The notes under the pieces: generated by a model
Told to the model about the DNA's origin: nothing
Seen by the model: the letters and a program-made list of their open reading frames with translations, nothing else
Databases searched by the model: none
Position numbers and translations under genes: made by a program
Shown: positions 33,480 through 50,205 of the stretch, piece by piece
Numbering within the stretch: position 1 is the stretch's first letter
Layout of the letters: every line of letters starts with the position of its first letter
Assembly: GCA_022605405.1 (NCBI GenBank)
Contig: JABYQQ010000030.1
Span: 372,001 to 436,000 of the forward strand
Length of the DNA: 64,000 nt
DNA from: Earliella scabrosa
Lineage: Eukaryota > Basidiomycota > Agaricomycetes > Polyporales > Polyporaceae
Reading direction: 5' to 3'

Positions 33480-34460
33480 GTTGCAAGAAGAGCTCGCGAG
33501 CCTGAATTTTCTGCTGAACGCCACATTTTCAATCAACACCTTACCGGACGGACTGCTCCTGGAGATATTCAGCAGCTACCGTGCTCGTCTCAAGTCCTCT
33601 GATGAACGATACCCCGCTTTGGAGTGGACGACAATTCTTGGGGTTTGCCGTCGCTGGCGTCCCCAACGAGCGGCCACCCCTGTGCCTGTCTCGGGGATAT
33701 CACGCTCCTCCTTTCCCATCTGCGTCTTCCTAACGTTACCCACGTTTGCATCGACGTCGACCTGGATGTAGACGAGGAGTGGGGCATCCACGGTCGGGCT
33801 ACCTTCGGTGGCTTACTGCCCGTAGATCTGCAGACCGTAATCCCGGCATTACGATCCGTGACGTCGGTCGAACTTCTCGCTCAGGACTCAACTTTCCAGT
33901 TGGCGGCAAGGACTAAGGACCACTTCGAGATCATCCTTTCCATGATCGTTGACGACAGTTCTGGGTTTTCGTGGGACCCCTTCCTCGGGGACCTGTTGCG
34001 CGATAGTGGGCAAATCCTTGCAGGTGTTCCGGTCAACCGTCTCGACGTGGGGGGCGACTTCGAATCGGTCAACCGCGACGTCTGGGAGGACGTGTTCCGC
34101 CGGTATCCTGAGCTGGAGACTCTCCTCCTGAGATGCTCTGGGGATCTCAACCCTGTGTGGATCGCCCTCGCGTCGATGCCAGACAAGCGAATGTACTGTC
34201 CGCGACTGAAGCGCATCAGCGGCGGCGAACGCGAATCACAAGAAGCGCAATTCTTTACCACCACGATGATCGACACACCACGTGCTCGCGAGCAGGAGGG
34301 GCTTCGGCTGTCGGAAGTCGATGCAGAGCTGCAGGAACACGATGCCGATGGAAAGCTGACGTTGGACGAGGATATCCGGGAGTGCTGCATACGGGCGCTG
34401 GAAGACCTTGTGGACCGCGTGTCGATCATGTCGATCCCCCAATCCATTCGTAGTCCATGA
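33480..34460 (+). pseudogene. F-box protein gene remnant
   Basis: An F-box signature (LPDGLLLEIFSSYRARL ... WTTILGVCRRW) lies at about 33540-33660, but its frame has no ATG: the upstream frame is closed by TAA. After CRRW the usual 'R.VAL..P.LW' continuation is missing. The frame then shifts by one to a leucine-rich-repeat-like region (33690-34460: SHLRLPNVTHVCIDVDLD ... YPELETLLLRCSGDL ... PRLKRIS). No intron explains the shift. F-box/LRR proteins are a large, fast-evolving family in mushrooms and act as SCF ubiquitin-ligase adaptors. This copy appears to have lost its start and an internal segment. An unusual short intron or an assembly error is a less likely explanation. Confidence 0.55.
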
Positions 34461-34591
34461 GTCTAACGAAGAACTTCCGCGGTCCTCATCGAGGTGTCCA
34501 GCATATTATCTTGTGAGTACCTGCATCGTTAGTCACTGCACCGTCCTCGCACCACACTGCACAATCAGACCTTTTTTTCCTATCCGTGAAG

Positions 34592-34700
34592 TCTCCCTTC
34601 TTCATCACTCGAAGGAGGAAGACGTCACGGAGAGGAAAAAAGGTTCCCTCCGAAGGAGGGATTGAGTTTAGCCTCCGCGCACCCAACGCAGAGGGTCCCA
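34592..34700 (-). repeat. dispersed GC-rich repeat, copy 2
   Basis: Reverse complement of the motif order at 22.59-22.67 kb: CGTGACGTCTTCC, a CT-rich tract, GGAGGG, then TGGGTGCGCGGAGG. The minus-strand peptide (VGCAEAK..P..GGNL) matches the peptide of copy 1. Confidence 0.7.
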
Positions 34701-34720
34701 CGAGGGGACTGACGACGCCC

Positions 34721-34990
34721 GAGAGCTCGAGCGCCGCCGATAGCGAAGCAGCAAGGCTGACGAGGAGCCACTCTCGTCCTCCCGCTGCCCGCCCGCACTG
34801 GTGAGCTGGGCCCAGACCCACCAGGTGTCGTCGGCCATGGTCGTCCTCTCGAGAGCTTCAGCTTTGCGGTGCCGGTAGCGAAACAGCAAGGCTGACGAGG
34901 AGCCACTCTCGTCATCCTGCTGCTCGCCTGCGCTGGTGAGTTGGGCCCCAACCCACCAGACGTTGTCGATCATGGTCGTCCTGTCGAGAG
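34721..34990. repeat. ~130-bp tandem duplication
   Basis: Two adjacent units (34721-34850 and 34851-34990) share GAGAGCT, TAGCGAA, CAGCAAGGCTGACGAGGAGCC, ACTCTCGTC and CATGGTCGTCCT in order, with scattered differences. It directly abuts the dispersed repeat, so both may belong to one degenerate element. Confidence 0.75.
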
Positions 34991-35175
34991 CTTCGCGTGG
35001 ACGGTCGCGTCACTCGAAGTTGCATCGGCTGTTACAGAGGGGATAGAAAGCGTTAGCCATGCCGAGGCCGTGTCGGAAGTCCAGCTTCCGGCGACGGTCC
35101 TCGAGAAGCAAGTGCCAACGATAGGAACCCTCGACACCAAGCCGGCGCGTCGCTTGACTAGCAATCGCCCATCGC

Positions 35176-35911
35176 CTAGAAACACGCCTTGAGGTTGCGG
35201 TATTTAATGGCGCGCACCTCCTGCGCATTCGCAACCTCAAGGAGGTCCCCACGGCTCTGGGTGAGCGACCGGTACTTGATGCCAGCGTCCTTCTGAGCCT
35301 CGTGCAGGGAAATGAGCTTCGCCTGATGGTGGGTCAGCCCCTCCGCACGCACGGCGCTGCCGTCCTTGGCTGGGACGACACGGATGTCGAGCCCGACCTC
35401 GGAGGCCTCCTCTTCATCGACCTCCCCCGCGACGGGGAGGTGCCAAAACTCGCGAGTGAGAAGACGCTCTGAAAGAGGCTTCCGTTCGGCGGCGAGCCCC
35501 GTGACCCTGTACGGCAGGTTCTCGGGCACATACGCGTGTATGTGTTGACAGTAACGGGTACCGACGACAGGAGTATCGATGCGCGTCATCATGCGTTCGT
35601 CGCCCCGGGCAGGGGCAAAACGTTCGACATTGTCAGGCTTGGGAGCAGAAGGGACGATCGGGAACTGCAGAGGAGCGGCGTTGAGCATGAAGGGCTTTCA
35701 GTCGACGGCGGAATCATGGGAAGCTCACCTTCTCGCCGGACGACTTGGCCTTGGGAATGTGCAAGTGACAGTCCATTTCCACGACTTTCTCCTTCTTGTA
35801 GACCCAGGTGCGCGTGGTCTCGCGCGTGACAGGGTCGTACTTGAGGTCAAGTTTGAAGTGGGGACCGTCGTGCATGATGCGCATGCGCTGGTTTGCGTAA
35901 CGGGTGCTCAT
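35176..35911 (-). CDS. conserved-looking protein of unknown function
   Basis: Two exons close in phase: 35911-35729 and 35694-35176, giving 233 residues, with a very short 34-nt intron (GTGAGC...TGAAAG). If that intron is not real, the frame is lost. Exon 1 (MSTRYANQRMRIMHDGPHFK ... YKKEKVVEMDCHLHIP) and exon 2 (RIDTPVVGTRYCQHIHAYVP, LTREFWHLPVAGEVDEEEASE) look coding, with charged and hydrophobic residues well mixed. There is no signal peptide, membrane span or motif I can name. The C-terminus is helical (KYRSLTQSRGDLLEVANAQEV). No function proposed. Confidence 0.6.
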
Positions 35912-36217
35912 TGTGAGGTATGGATGTGGGGGTATGTGCAAGGGTAGGAAATGTAGGTGAGGAGCTCGGTAGCACATCAACCGTGTTTATAGCTGCTACG
36001 TTGGAATCGAGACTGAGAGCTCGGATGGTAGCCTCAAGCTCAGGAGGTCCGAGGGTGTCCCAGTAAAGGATCCCGATACGCGGATGCTGGTAAATGCGTC
36101 GGATATGTTCTAACATTTTGTGTCGGAATTGCTTGACTGTCTCTTGCGTCCCCTATGTCGTGAGTCGAGTGACGGCGTTTTGAGCTAACCCGACTCAGAC
36201 GCTCGGAGTTCCGAGGA
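35912..36217. other. divergent intergenic spacer
   Basis: About 300 bp between the unknown minus-strand gene and the lipase gene. No supported exon; presumably shared promoter sequence. Confidence 0.4.
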
Positions 36218-39178
36218 TGCGAGTCCTTGACGTCACCGGCGCCTGCATTACCGCATTTGGCCGAGGCAGATCTTCCTCCCCATCAGCGCAAGCTCACGAA
36301 GGCCTCAGTAAGTGACTCCAGCGAACGGGGTATGCACTGATAGGATGCAAGAAGATCCTGGCAGATGGAGCGTAGCCCTCAGCTGTGGCGGAAGTGGACA
36401 CACGGGCCACGCGAATGTCGCGTGGTGGCTGTGGCGCTACGCGACAACACACGCATGGAGCTTGTGATTTGTTGCAAGACGCGGGTCTTGCCATTCTGTC
36501 TTGACTCTGAGCCACGATCCCCGACTCTCGAGCTGCTTTACGACCAGACACACGACATAGATACTCGACGCCTCGTTCATCTCAGCGCGAGTTGCGCTCG
36601 ACACTCCTTAGATGCTCTCCAACTGGGACAAATATGGCCGCTTCAGTCTCGACCTTGCCTCCACCGCGACTTCCATAGGTTTCTCGACCGCCAAGGCCTG
36701 CACAAAGCTTGGGGTACGTGCATGAATGCCATTGTTGAGGACCACTCACTCTAACCGCGACGATCTAGTTCTCCGTAACGCGGGGCATCGCGTCTACCGC
36801 CGCTGGCATCACGGGCACCGTCATTGATTATGCTTTGTTCGGAGGAAACGTCGGCGCAGGCCAGTTTTTTGGTGGTGCAGTATCTTCTGCTATCTCTGCG
36901 GTGGAATTTGTTGCTCTCGCCCCCATCTTGCTCGGAGAATCCATCACCTCCACCTCCCTCATTGCTGCCCACTCTTCCCTATCCATCCTCACCACAATCT
37001 TCCCTGGAAGCGATGAAGCAAGCTTCTCTCTCGCCAGCTTTGTCGGCCTGGTACGGCGCGAATGGAACGAACCTGCGGAGAGCGAAGGGCTGCCAGAGGA
37101 GCGATATGGTTTGGGTGAGGTCCTCAGAGCGCTGGCCGGCTTCGCAGCGTTGCAAGGCGTCACAAGCCAGTGGCAAGAGAAGCGCTGGTTCAAGTACATG
37201 AAAGAGGTACCTGTTCACGATGACGCGAGCACATTTGCTCGCAGGAAGCGTGTCGACTCTCGGGTCACCATCACGGGAGACACCATATACCCCAGCCATT
37301 CTGGACAGATCGTCACTGCCGATATCAACGAGGTACCACTACCAGGATCATGGCCCCAGCAGCTCCCTTCCTCCAGTTCCACACATCTTCGGCCCCCGCG
37401 TGCGTCCTCGAGCAGACGTCATCCAGCAGCACCTTCAATGGACGAGTTGAAACAGACGTTGCGAAGGCTCTCCAAGTTGGTCCTAGCCGGATACGGAGGG
37501 CCAAGTCTGCTGTTCTTTGGAGTATCCCTCACGCCATGGGAGAAGGAGCAAAAGAAGGAGGAAGCGAAGCTCGCAGACGCTATCGATGCTTCGGAGAAGG
37601 AAGCAGCTGGCGAAGATGCCCGTCGCAAGGGAACCCAGGCCAATATGCCTGGCGCCCCGTCGTATTCCTGGTGGGACGTACTCATGGGCAAACACGACCA
37701 TGAGATCTTCCTCAACTGGGCCAAATCTCACTCGACTCCAGCTCCAAGCACGCCCGACAGTCCGGTAAGCGTCTTATCTACGTTTTCTCTTGGAATTTCT
37801 ACTCACCGTGCATATAGCCCCACCCACCTCCCACCGCACATGTCAGCTCGGAGCAACACATGCCGCGCTTCTGGGTACTGACAGATCACGTCCGACAAGA
37901 GGTTGTTCTCGTCATACGAGGCACTATGAGCTTGAACGAGCTTGCCGTGGATCTCACGTGTGACCCGGCACCCTTCTTCCTCCCTCGCGCAGACCGCACG
38001 CCCTCTGGGCCAACAGAGGTCCCTCCGACTGCCCATCCCGAACCGAAGACGGAGCCTCACCACCGTAAGGAACCGAGCGTTGATGAGATGGACGAGGAGC
38101 TTGAGAATATCCCTGGCTCGTTCCCCTTCCCGATGGACCTCTCCGTGCCGTTCCCGCGGTCCCGAAAGAACACGGAGAAATCAGGCCAGTCAGCGCCCTT
38201 ACCCCGATCCCGCCTAGTATCTGAGAGCGGCGAAGAGGGTGCATATATTGTGCATGGCGGCATGCTGAAGATGACGCGTGCAATGGGTGGCCCCGGAAGG
38301 CCTGTACATGTCGCAGTTCGGGACGCCTTGCGCAGAAACAAAGGTTACTGTACGTGTCTAAGTCGATCAGCAGCAAGTACATTGACCGATTTTGTTGTGT
38401 AGCCCTTGTTCTCTGTGGGCACAGTCTCGGCGCGGGGGTCGCGGCACTCCTCGCTCTTGTGAGTACATCTGTTCGCGTTCGCTTCTCATGTACTCATCAT
38501 ACCTCTATGCGTTCAGATGTGGGCATCTCCCGAGACGCGGCTCACCCACCGCGCATCTGGCCTACCGGCCAACCGGAGGGTGTCTGCCTACTGCTTTGCC
38601 CCGCCGTGTGTCGTCTCTCCTCGTCTCAGCGCAAAGGCGGCTGCGTCTGGGCTGATTGTGTCCTTCGTGTACGGACACGACATCGTAGCGCGTCTCTCCC
38701 TGGGGAGCGTACGCGATCTGACCAGAGGTGCGGCGTGGCTGTGCGCAGCTGAGAACAGAGAGGGCGACAAAGAGGAGGGCTATTCGAGTGTCACCAAGAA
38801 GGCCTTCAAGTGGAAGGTAGGGAGGGGAGAAGAGGGCGACGAGCAATGGGTACGTCTTCCCATCCGAGTCTTCTCATGCTTACAGTCCCACTCATGTCAC
38901 TGTCACAGTTCCTCGCCGTCAGGAAGACGCTTGAAGCCAACATGCAGATGGCGGACCTTTTTCCTCCCGGCCGTGTCCTCTGGGCGCTGAGAGATGGCGA
39001 CTTGCACCCCGCACACCGGCTCGGAGCAGGCTCTGGGCGGACCTTGCCGAAGGACAAGGTACGCTTGTTTGAAGTCGTTGACGTCAAGCAGGTGTTTGGC
39101 CAGATCATTTTCGCGCGCGATATGCTCAGCTCGCACCTCCCGCACCAGTATGACCAGGTACTCCATGAGCTGTTGTGA
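36218..39178 (+). CDS. sn1-specific diacylglycerol lipase-type class 3 lipase
   Basis: An alpha/beta-hydrolase with N-terminal membrane-associated helices (RGIASTAAGITGTVIDYALFGG, VGAGQFFGGAVSSAISAVEF). Then come SWWDVLMGKHDHE, the strand RQEVVLVIRGTMSLNELAVDL (oxyanion region) and the nucleophile elbow VLCGHSLGAGVAALL (about 38405-38455). The likely catalytic Asp is in YGHDIVARLS, and the His in SSHLPHQYD just before the stop at 39178. Long basic and proline-rich inserts lie between. Enzymes of this class cleave the sn-1 acyl chain of diacylglycerol at membranes. The 5' end is unsettled: segments RECRVVAVALRDNTRMEL and LELLYDQTHDIDTRRL are conserved-looking. Between the latter and MLSNWDKYGRFSLDL (36613) the frame slips by one, or a 37-nt intron must be assumed. 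Confidence 0.82.
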
Positions 39179-39438
39179 CGTTAGACACACAACCGGTTTG
39201 TGGACACCCTTTACGACGACGTTGTAGCATACCTCTTCTCCTTGTACGATACCTCGCATGCCATCTGACTGACATGTATCTTCACGCTGTATAACTCTCA
39301 TAGTCATCCTTCCTACACCATGCATCCATACTGTACACCCTCACGGTGCTGCTCCTGCGCGTATCCTACATTCCTTTCGATACACGGTTTCTGGCCCGTC
39401 GACTACCATAGACTTTTCCGCGCGCCCGAGCCCCCACA

Positions 39439-40030
39439 CTACAGCGACGCGAGATACTCCTCGATGACCTCAACGATGACCTCGTGATCCTCCTGCATCG
39501 ACAGCCCGCTGACCACAATGACGCCCACCACGCCCTCCACGTCCTTCACGCGCACGGGGCAGCCGCCGCCGTGGATGGCATAGTCGCCCGCGCGGTCCCC
39601 AAGCATGAACTTTGCGCGGAACTTGTCCTCGTTCCCCCCGTACTTGTTGTGCATGAACCAGGTGCTCGTGCCCCAGCGGAGGACCGCGGCGCGCTTGCGC
39701 GCGACCCACGTGTCGTTGTCCGCCGTCGTCCCGCGCCCGGTCGTGCAGTGGAAGAGCAGCTGCGCGTGCGCGGCGAGCGTGATGTTCACGACGGCGGGCT
39801 TGGGCGATGCGCGCTGGAGGCGGGCGCGGAGACGGGTCCCGAGCTCCCAGGCGTCGTCTGCGGTGAAGCGGGGGAAGATGCAGCGCTGTTCTTGAGCTGC
39901 GATCTCGTCGAGCTAGAAGGGATGCATCACGAGCGACATGAGATCCTTGAGCATCTGGGTCTCGTAGACAGTGGTGGATGCTCACTGAAACGGGCGCAGT
40001 GCGTATCGCGACGTATTCGGTCTTGCTCAT
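39439..40030 (-). CDS. UPF0303 / GlcG-HbpS-like protein (yeast YBR137W type)
   Basis: Two exons, 40030-39986 and 39912-39439, join in phase (172 residues; an in-frame ATG at 40105 would add 25). The protein has the compact UPF0303 fold: DEIAAQEQRCIFPRFTADDAWELG, ANITLAA-like VNITLAAHAQLLF, then WVARKRAAVLRWGTSTW, DYAIHGGGCPVRV and VGVIVVSGLSMQEDHEVIVE at the C-terminus. In yeast the homologue is a cytosolic decamer that associates with Get3-pathway proteins, and bacterial relatives bind haem or small metabolites. Which role applies here cannot be said from sequence. It is convergent with the lipase gene, 260 bp away. Confidence 0.8.
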
Positions 40031-40372
40031 GTTGGGTTCCCTAGTGTGTATGGTCGCGGGCAGGTCGCCGTCAACGTTCTGAAGCTTGAAGCTTTGAAGG
40101 CTCATACGCTGATAGCATCGCGATGGGAAGATTAGTCAGATGCGCCAGAAGAGGATAGAGTCCTATAGTCTCCAGAACCCAAAGCCGGATCCCAATCCGT
40201 TCCTGGGCAATTCAACCAGGTTCAACGTTTCTCAGTCGGTTGGGTTGCGTCGGGCCTCGCAAATGCCGGCAATGACCGAGTCGTGACATATGGCAGGAAG
40301 AGGATAGCAGATGATCGGGAAAACGTACAGCGACAATGTTGCGATCGTGCGGAGTCCATAGAAATACAAACA

Positions 40373-41501
40373 TTAGTCTTTCTCCGCGTATGCCAAGAGA
40401 TGCTGCTCAATCTCTGCTGTGTCCATGACCCTCCACTGTCCCCGTGTCCTCGCGTCTTCCTCCTCGCCCTCCGACACGATACCGATCTCGACCTCGTCCG
40501 CCTTGAAGTCAGTGGCGTGCACAGTGGATATAGCCTCGATGGCCATCTGTAGAGCGATAGTTGTTTGAGGGACGACCCGAGTAGAACGAATGAGCGCACA
40601 TACCTCGATAACTTCGGCGCGAGACAGTGTCTTGCCCGCCCTCACGGCATCGTCAGCGCCCCGCCCGGAGTCGAGCTTCTTCCACTTCTTCTCTAGGTGA
40701 TTCATCGCCTCTTGCTGTTTCTGACCAGCCGCCGTTGCGTGGAATCCAACAAAGTATCCTGCAGGGTCAAGCTTGAAACACTGAGGTCCGAACTCGGGGT
40801 CGACGCCGATCAGAATCATTGCTAGTGGGAGAATGAGGGTGAGAAGGATCGCGTCAAACATGGACAACATACCAATCCCGAGTGGCCGCATAGCCGCACG
40901 CTGCGTGTAGACCTGATTGATATTCGCCATACGCCTGGCGAGCGCGTCGGGTGTGATCTCGTATCCGTACTTGTAGCGGAACTCTGCAGCTTCCGACCGT
41001 GCGCGCATTACTTGTGCGCGGGCATCGGCTGTGGACGTTCGAGTGTGTCATGTGCAGGGGGTGATGCATTGGAGGAAAGGTGCGTACCGATCAGACCAGT
41101 CATGACGCAGCCAATAGTAGGTGTAATGCTGAATAGGTGTGTGACGGTGTCGGCATCGAGAAGCTTGTCCTGAACACGAACCGTGCAAGTTGAGCGGCAA
41201 AGGAAGGGGGCCACAAAGGACAGGCGACGTACGGGGACCTTCTTCTGTGTTATCACGACAGCGGTATCCTTACCCCTTACAGCGATGGCGGTATGTCCGG
41301 AGCCTGAAATGGCCTTGAATGCGTACTCTGTAGTAGGATGGTCAGGCATAGGTCTCCCCACTCGCTATGCTCCTTCTCCGCTCACCTACTTGGTACAGAC
41401 GTCCTTCTGGAGAGAAGACGGTGAGATATCTGGGAGCCTAGTCAGGACATGGATGCACATGGGGTTCAATTGAACTCGCCGGTCATAAGAGGTTCTGGAC
41501 A
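40373..41501 (-). CDS. SCL1: 20S proteasome subunit alpha 1 (Scl1/PSMA6)
   Basis: The alpha-subunit signature [21 protein letters not shown] is rebuilt across two introns. Exon 1 (41501-41479) is MSRTSYD plus two bases of the Arg codon, exon 2 is 41429-41386 and exon 3 begins 41327. The first intron only keeps frame and family consensus if it uses a GC donor (GCGAGT...CTCCCAG). Downstream: [70 protein letters not shown] and [18 protein letters not shown]. These match subunit alpha1 rather than other alpha types. The acidic C-terminus ends LLAYAEKD. The protein forms part of the outer alpha ring of the 20S core and has no peptidase activity. Confidence 0.93.
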
Positions 41502-41808
41502 TGGTGGGCGAAGGAGGGATAGGCGTACGCGGCGAAGGGATGAGATGAGGACGCGCAAGTCGACGCGTACTCGCGAATCTCGATCTGGTCCTATCCTAGG
41601 GTTAGGTGGTATCACTGGTCACGTGAACCAGAGAAATCTCAAGCTTTCGAGTCGGACTCCGAGTTCTGCCTCAACTCCTGCTCTACTCCTTGACTCCGTG
41701 CTCTCTTTCTGCTGTTACAAGCCCTTCTCGCGCTGAACCACATACGGACACAACACTGGAGAGGTCATAGCGCCCGCGGGCACGCACTGGCAGGAAGAGC
41801 AGGGCAGG

Positions 41809-47118
<5,310 letters not shown>

Positions 47119-47689
47119 TTTGTAGAACAGTATCTGTATCTGCATCTGTTGTATACCATTGCAATCAGTAGAGCACTCTCCACTGACATGAGGGGGCAGA
47201 TGCCTGAGCATCTGGCGAGCCAACACGGGTCAACCGATGGGGTGCCAGAGAACACACTGATTAAGAGAACAACGGATCCTGTGGTAGCCCGGGTGCTTGT
47301 CCACTATCGTGTTCAATTGTCATGTGGAGAAGCCATGAAATTCCTGAACTTCCGTCGCCATTGACAGACGTATATTACAAGCTCGAGCTCTCGGTCCGGA
47401 TCAACCTGTGCCAGGTGGAGGCATCGCGCTTGATGCGGACGGGTGTATTTCAGAGCCCATATAGACCCATGGCCTCGGTGCAAAGTGATAATCGCACACA
47501 CACCTGGGATGAGATGAGGATACCGCAGCCGGCCCCGCACATCCGTAGACTGTGGCCGATGTAGCAATCCCACCCAATATACACACGCTTCGTAGTGGCG
47601 GGTTTTTGCAAGCTAGATATCGATACAGGAAGTGGGACAGCGTAAAACATGAAAACATAGAGAGCCGAAGAGCGATGCAGGTGTAGGAT
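47119..47689. other. intergenic between converging RPC1 and SPT4
   Basis: 570 bp of 3' flank from both genes. Short frames only; no repeat or RNA gene seen. Confidence 0.5.
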
Positions 47690-48171
47690 TCAGTCCTGGT
47701 CCGTGCCGTCTCGAGGTCGGTACTTGATGTTGCGTTGCTCAAGTTCGGTCTCGACATCCTCAGGTATGCGCCCTTTCACGCGAACTGCGTACATTCCCCG
47801 CACATATTTGGCTGTGACACAAACAGTGAGAAAGGTTCGGACAACGCGAATGAACCCATACACACATGTCCTCTGCCACCGTGCCACCCAGCTATCCTCG
47901 GGGTTGATGACGGCAATCACACCCTCAAAGTGCGTGGTTGTACATGACTGTATACGGTCGGCATATCCTTTCATCTACATGTTCGACGACCTTGTCAACA
48001 CTCCGTACGCAGACAGTGGTGTAGGCCAGAGCGTACCTGCATGAGTTCCTCGCAGTTTGGACAGCCATGTTTGCGGAAGTCGGCAGGAGTCTGGATTATC
48101 GAGCAAAGCAGACAAGCACGAAGCTGCTTCGCGCGGGGTTGACTCGGTATTGAAGCCTGAACTTGGGACAT
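47690..48171 (-). CDS. SPT4: transcription elongation factor Spt4
   Basis: Three exons close in phase: 48171-48037, 47974-47866 and 47811-47690, giving 121 residues. The zinc finger is RACLLCSIIQT...GCPNCEE (C-x2-C ... C-x2-C), followed by FEGVIAVINPEDSWVARWQR and KYVRGMYAVRVKGRIPEDV, all Spt4 hallmarks. The end is a short charged tail (YRPRDGTDQD). Spt4 pairs with Spt5 (DSIF) on elongating RNA polymerase II. The start is 138 bp from the divergent BIG1 start. Confidence 0.95.
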
Positions 48172-48309
48172 GGCGGCGGTAGGGAGACGAGATGCAGACG
48201 CGCTTTCGCCGCGAGCACAGGAGTTGAGAGCGTTCGGCAACGCCCGCCGCGGGCGCTACTACTGTGCTCGACGTCAGGCCCGACGGCGACGGCTCGCAAC
48301 GCAACCACG
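48172..48309. promoter_or_regulatory. bidirectional promoter, SPT4 / BIG1
   Basis: Only 138 bp separate the two divergent start codons, so the genes must share or overlap their core promoters and 5' leaders. No TATA box is evident. Confidence 0.5.
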
Positions 48310-49342
48310 ATGGCCGGCCGCGCCCTCACCCTCCTTTGCGCTCTCCTCCCTGCAGCGGCGTCGGCATACTCCAACACACACCCCGTTCTTGCCTGGTCGT
48401 CCAGCCAGTAAGCCAGCGTCGACGCTCTGCGCCCCCTCGCTATTGACCTCTCGCAGTTCCAAGGCTCTCTCGTCCCCGGCGGTCTCAGAGGCAGCGAAGA
48501 CCGACTCGCACGCCATCGCAAACGCGCTGTATACCCACGATGATGTCTGCGACCACGACGCGGTCGTTGTAATCGACCACATGGGGGTGAGCACCTCAAC
48601 CCTGTCCCTCCGAACATGCTCATACCGAGTCGCTGCGCTCCGTAGCTCCACGCTTCCGACCTGCGCTCTCTTTCGCCATCCTGCCATATGGCCAAGTCCC
48701 TTTCTCGCGCGCCTTCCTCGTTGCAGTTGGCATACGTCGACAGTGGGAGCAAGAACGCGAATCCTTTCGTCGACCTTTCCGGCATGCTGTCGAAGCGATG
48801 CGGGTCACGGATGGTCAGCCATGGTCCAGACCTCGGCGACCTGGCCCTCGATGCGGGGAAGGGCAAACACGTTGTGTCCATCTCGCTTCCGGCCTTGGAG
48901 GACGGCGAGGCGGGGTCTTCGAGGAAGAAGAGTTTGGCCAGCCACGGTGAGTGATGTGGTCACTGACCTCGAGCTGACGGCTCATGCAACCGACATCCAA
49001 CGAACCCCAGAATCATGGCTCTCGACCGAGTTGTCCAAGATTGAAGCCATCTTCTCCAACTACCTCGTCATCTACTCCGGCTCACCTGCGTCTGCTCTGC
49101 ACGTGCGCCAGTCCTCGACCTCCTCCACGTTTGACGCTTCCGCCGAGGCGTCCCCCAGCACCGGTGGCATCCTGAAGCACTACCAGCTCCTCACCCCCGG
49201 TCTTATCCTTGTCCTCCTCATTGCCCTCTTTGTTCTCGTCCCTGTCATCTTCTTTGGCGTGGCTGCGCTCTCAAGTATCCAATCGCCACTCACGAACGAG
49301 ATCCCGAAGGGCTTCAGCGCGGAGGAGAAGAAGAACCAGTGA
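48310..49342 (+). CDS. BIG1: Big1/V-ATPase S1-like ER membrane protein
   Basis: ATG 48310 opens a signal peptide (MAGRALTLLCALLPAAASA), then SNTHPVLAWSS. Two or three introns follow in the luminal part: donor GTAAGC after the first exon, GTGAGC after VVVIDHMG, and one near 48945. The luminal domain includes LQLAYVDSGSKNANPFVDLS and SWLSTELSKIEAIFSNYLVIYSG. One strong membrane span lies near the C-terminus (GLILVLLIALFVLVPVIFFG), and the protein ends EEKKNQ, a KKxx ER-retrieval signal. This layout matches fungal Big1, needed for beta-1,6-glucan and linked to V-ATPase assembly factors (Voa1/Ac45 type). Identification rests mainly on topology and the tail. Confidence 0.75.
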
Positions 49343-50205
49343 TCTGGCGTGGTGGACCACTCGTGTACGGATTCTGTCCTATTACCATCATAATACAGAC
49401 GTGCTGTCATCGCTTGGATGCAGAACCTATAGGGCGCTGTGCATCGTGGACCGAGCTTTATGAAGGGGCGCTTCCAACTGATGCCGTCTGCCGCAAGGTT
49501 GCCCCGATTCAGGAAGGTGGTGGCGTTCAAGGTGTCCTCGCGGGTGGTTCTCAGCGGCAACCCTGCGATACCTCATTCATCTTGTACGCTTCGGATGGGA
49601 TGGAACGGTGCTGATTTGGACTCGCAGAGCAGACGCCACCCGGAACCGCGAGCACAGTTCCGGTACCGTCTCAAGACTGGCATCAGATCGCTTCGCCTGG
49701 TCCACATCCACATTGACTGTTCAGCACCATCTCAACGTGTAACCGGTAACCCTCCCTATTGACTGGGGATGTGGCCTCGACAGGTCAGTGATGTACGATG
49801 GACTTGCTGGGGGGCGCTGGGGGCATGCTCGGGGTACGGCGCCTTCGAGTGACACAGTCATCCAGCCCATTTTGCCACCGATGTCTGGTAACTTCTAAGC
49901 AACACGTTCTTCCGTTTTACGCCGTGTGGCACTAGGGCCCACTGTGTCTGACAACACGGGCAGTAGCACTCCTTGGTCCGGCGAGTCCACTGCGGTATCG
50001 AAGATGTCTGCTAGGCTGCAAGCGGAGCGGAGACGGCTTTCTCTCTGGAGCAGCCCCCACCTCATGTACTCACGAGCAGGCGGTTTCTTCACGAACATCA
50101 CGCGGTTTCCGATTTGGTGGTATTCCAGGACGGTTATATATGCGCTTGGGGGCTGTCAGTCTGGTCGCATTAGCCCTCTATCCCCCGGTTGTCGACTTTC
50201 ACGCT
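49343..50205. other. intergenic, no gene seen
   Basis: 0.86 kb between two plus-strand genes. Overlapping frames on both strands (about 49440-49760) show no domain or splice logic. It probably holds the promoter of the EF-hand gene. Confidence 0.45.

Noticed and set aside
49180..49762. Overlapping frames after BIG1 on both strands
   Set aside because: No domain, start context or intron support; treated as 3' flank.
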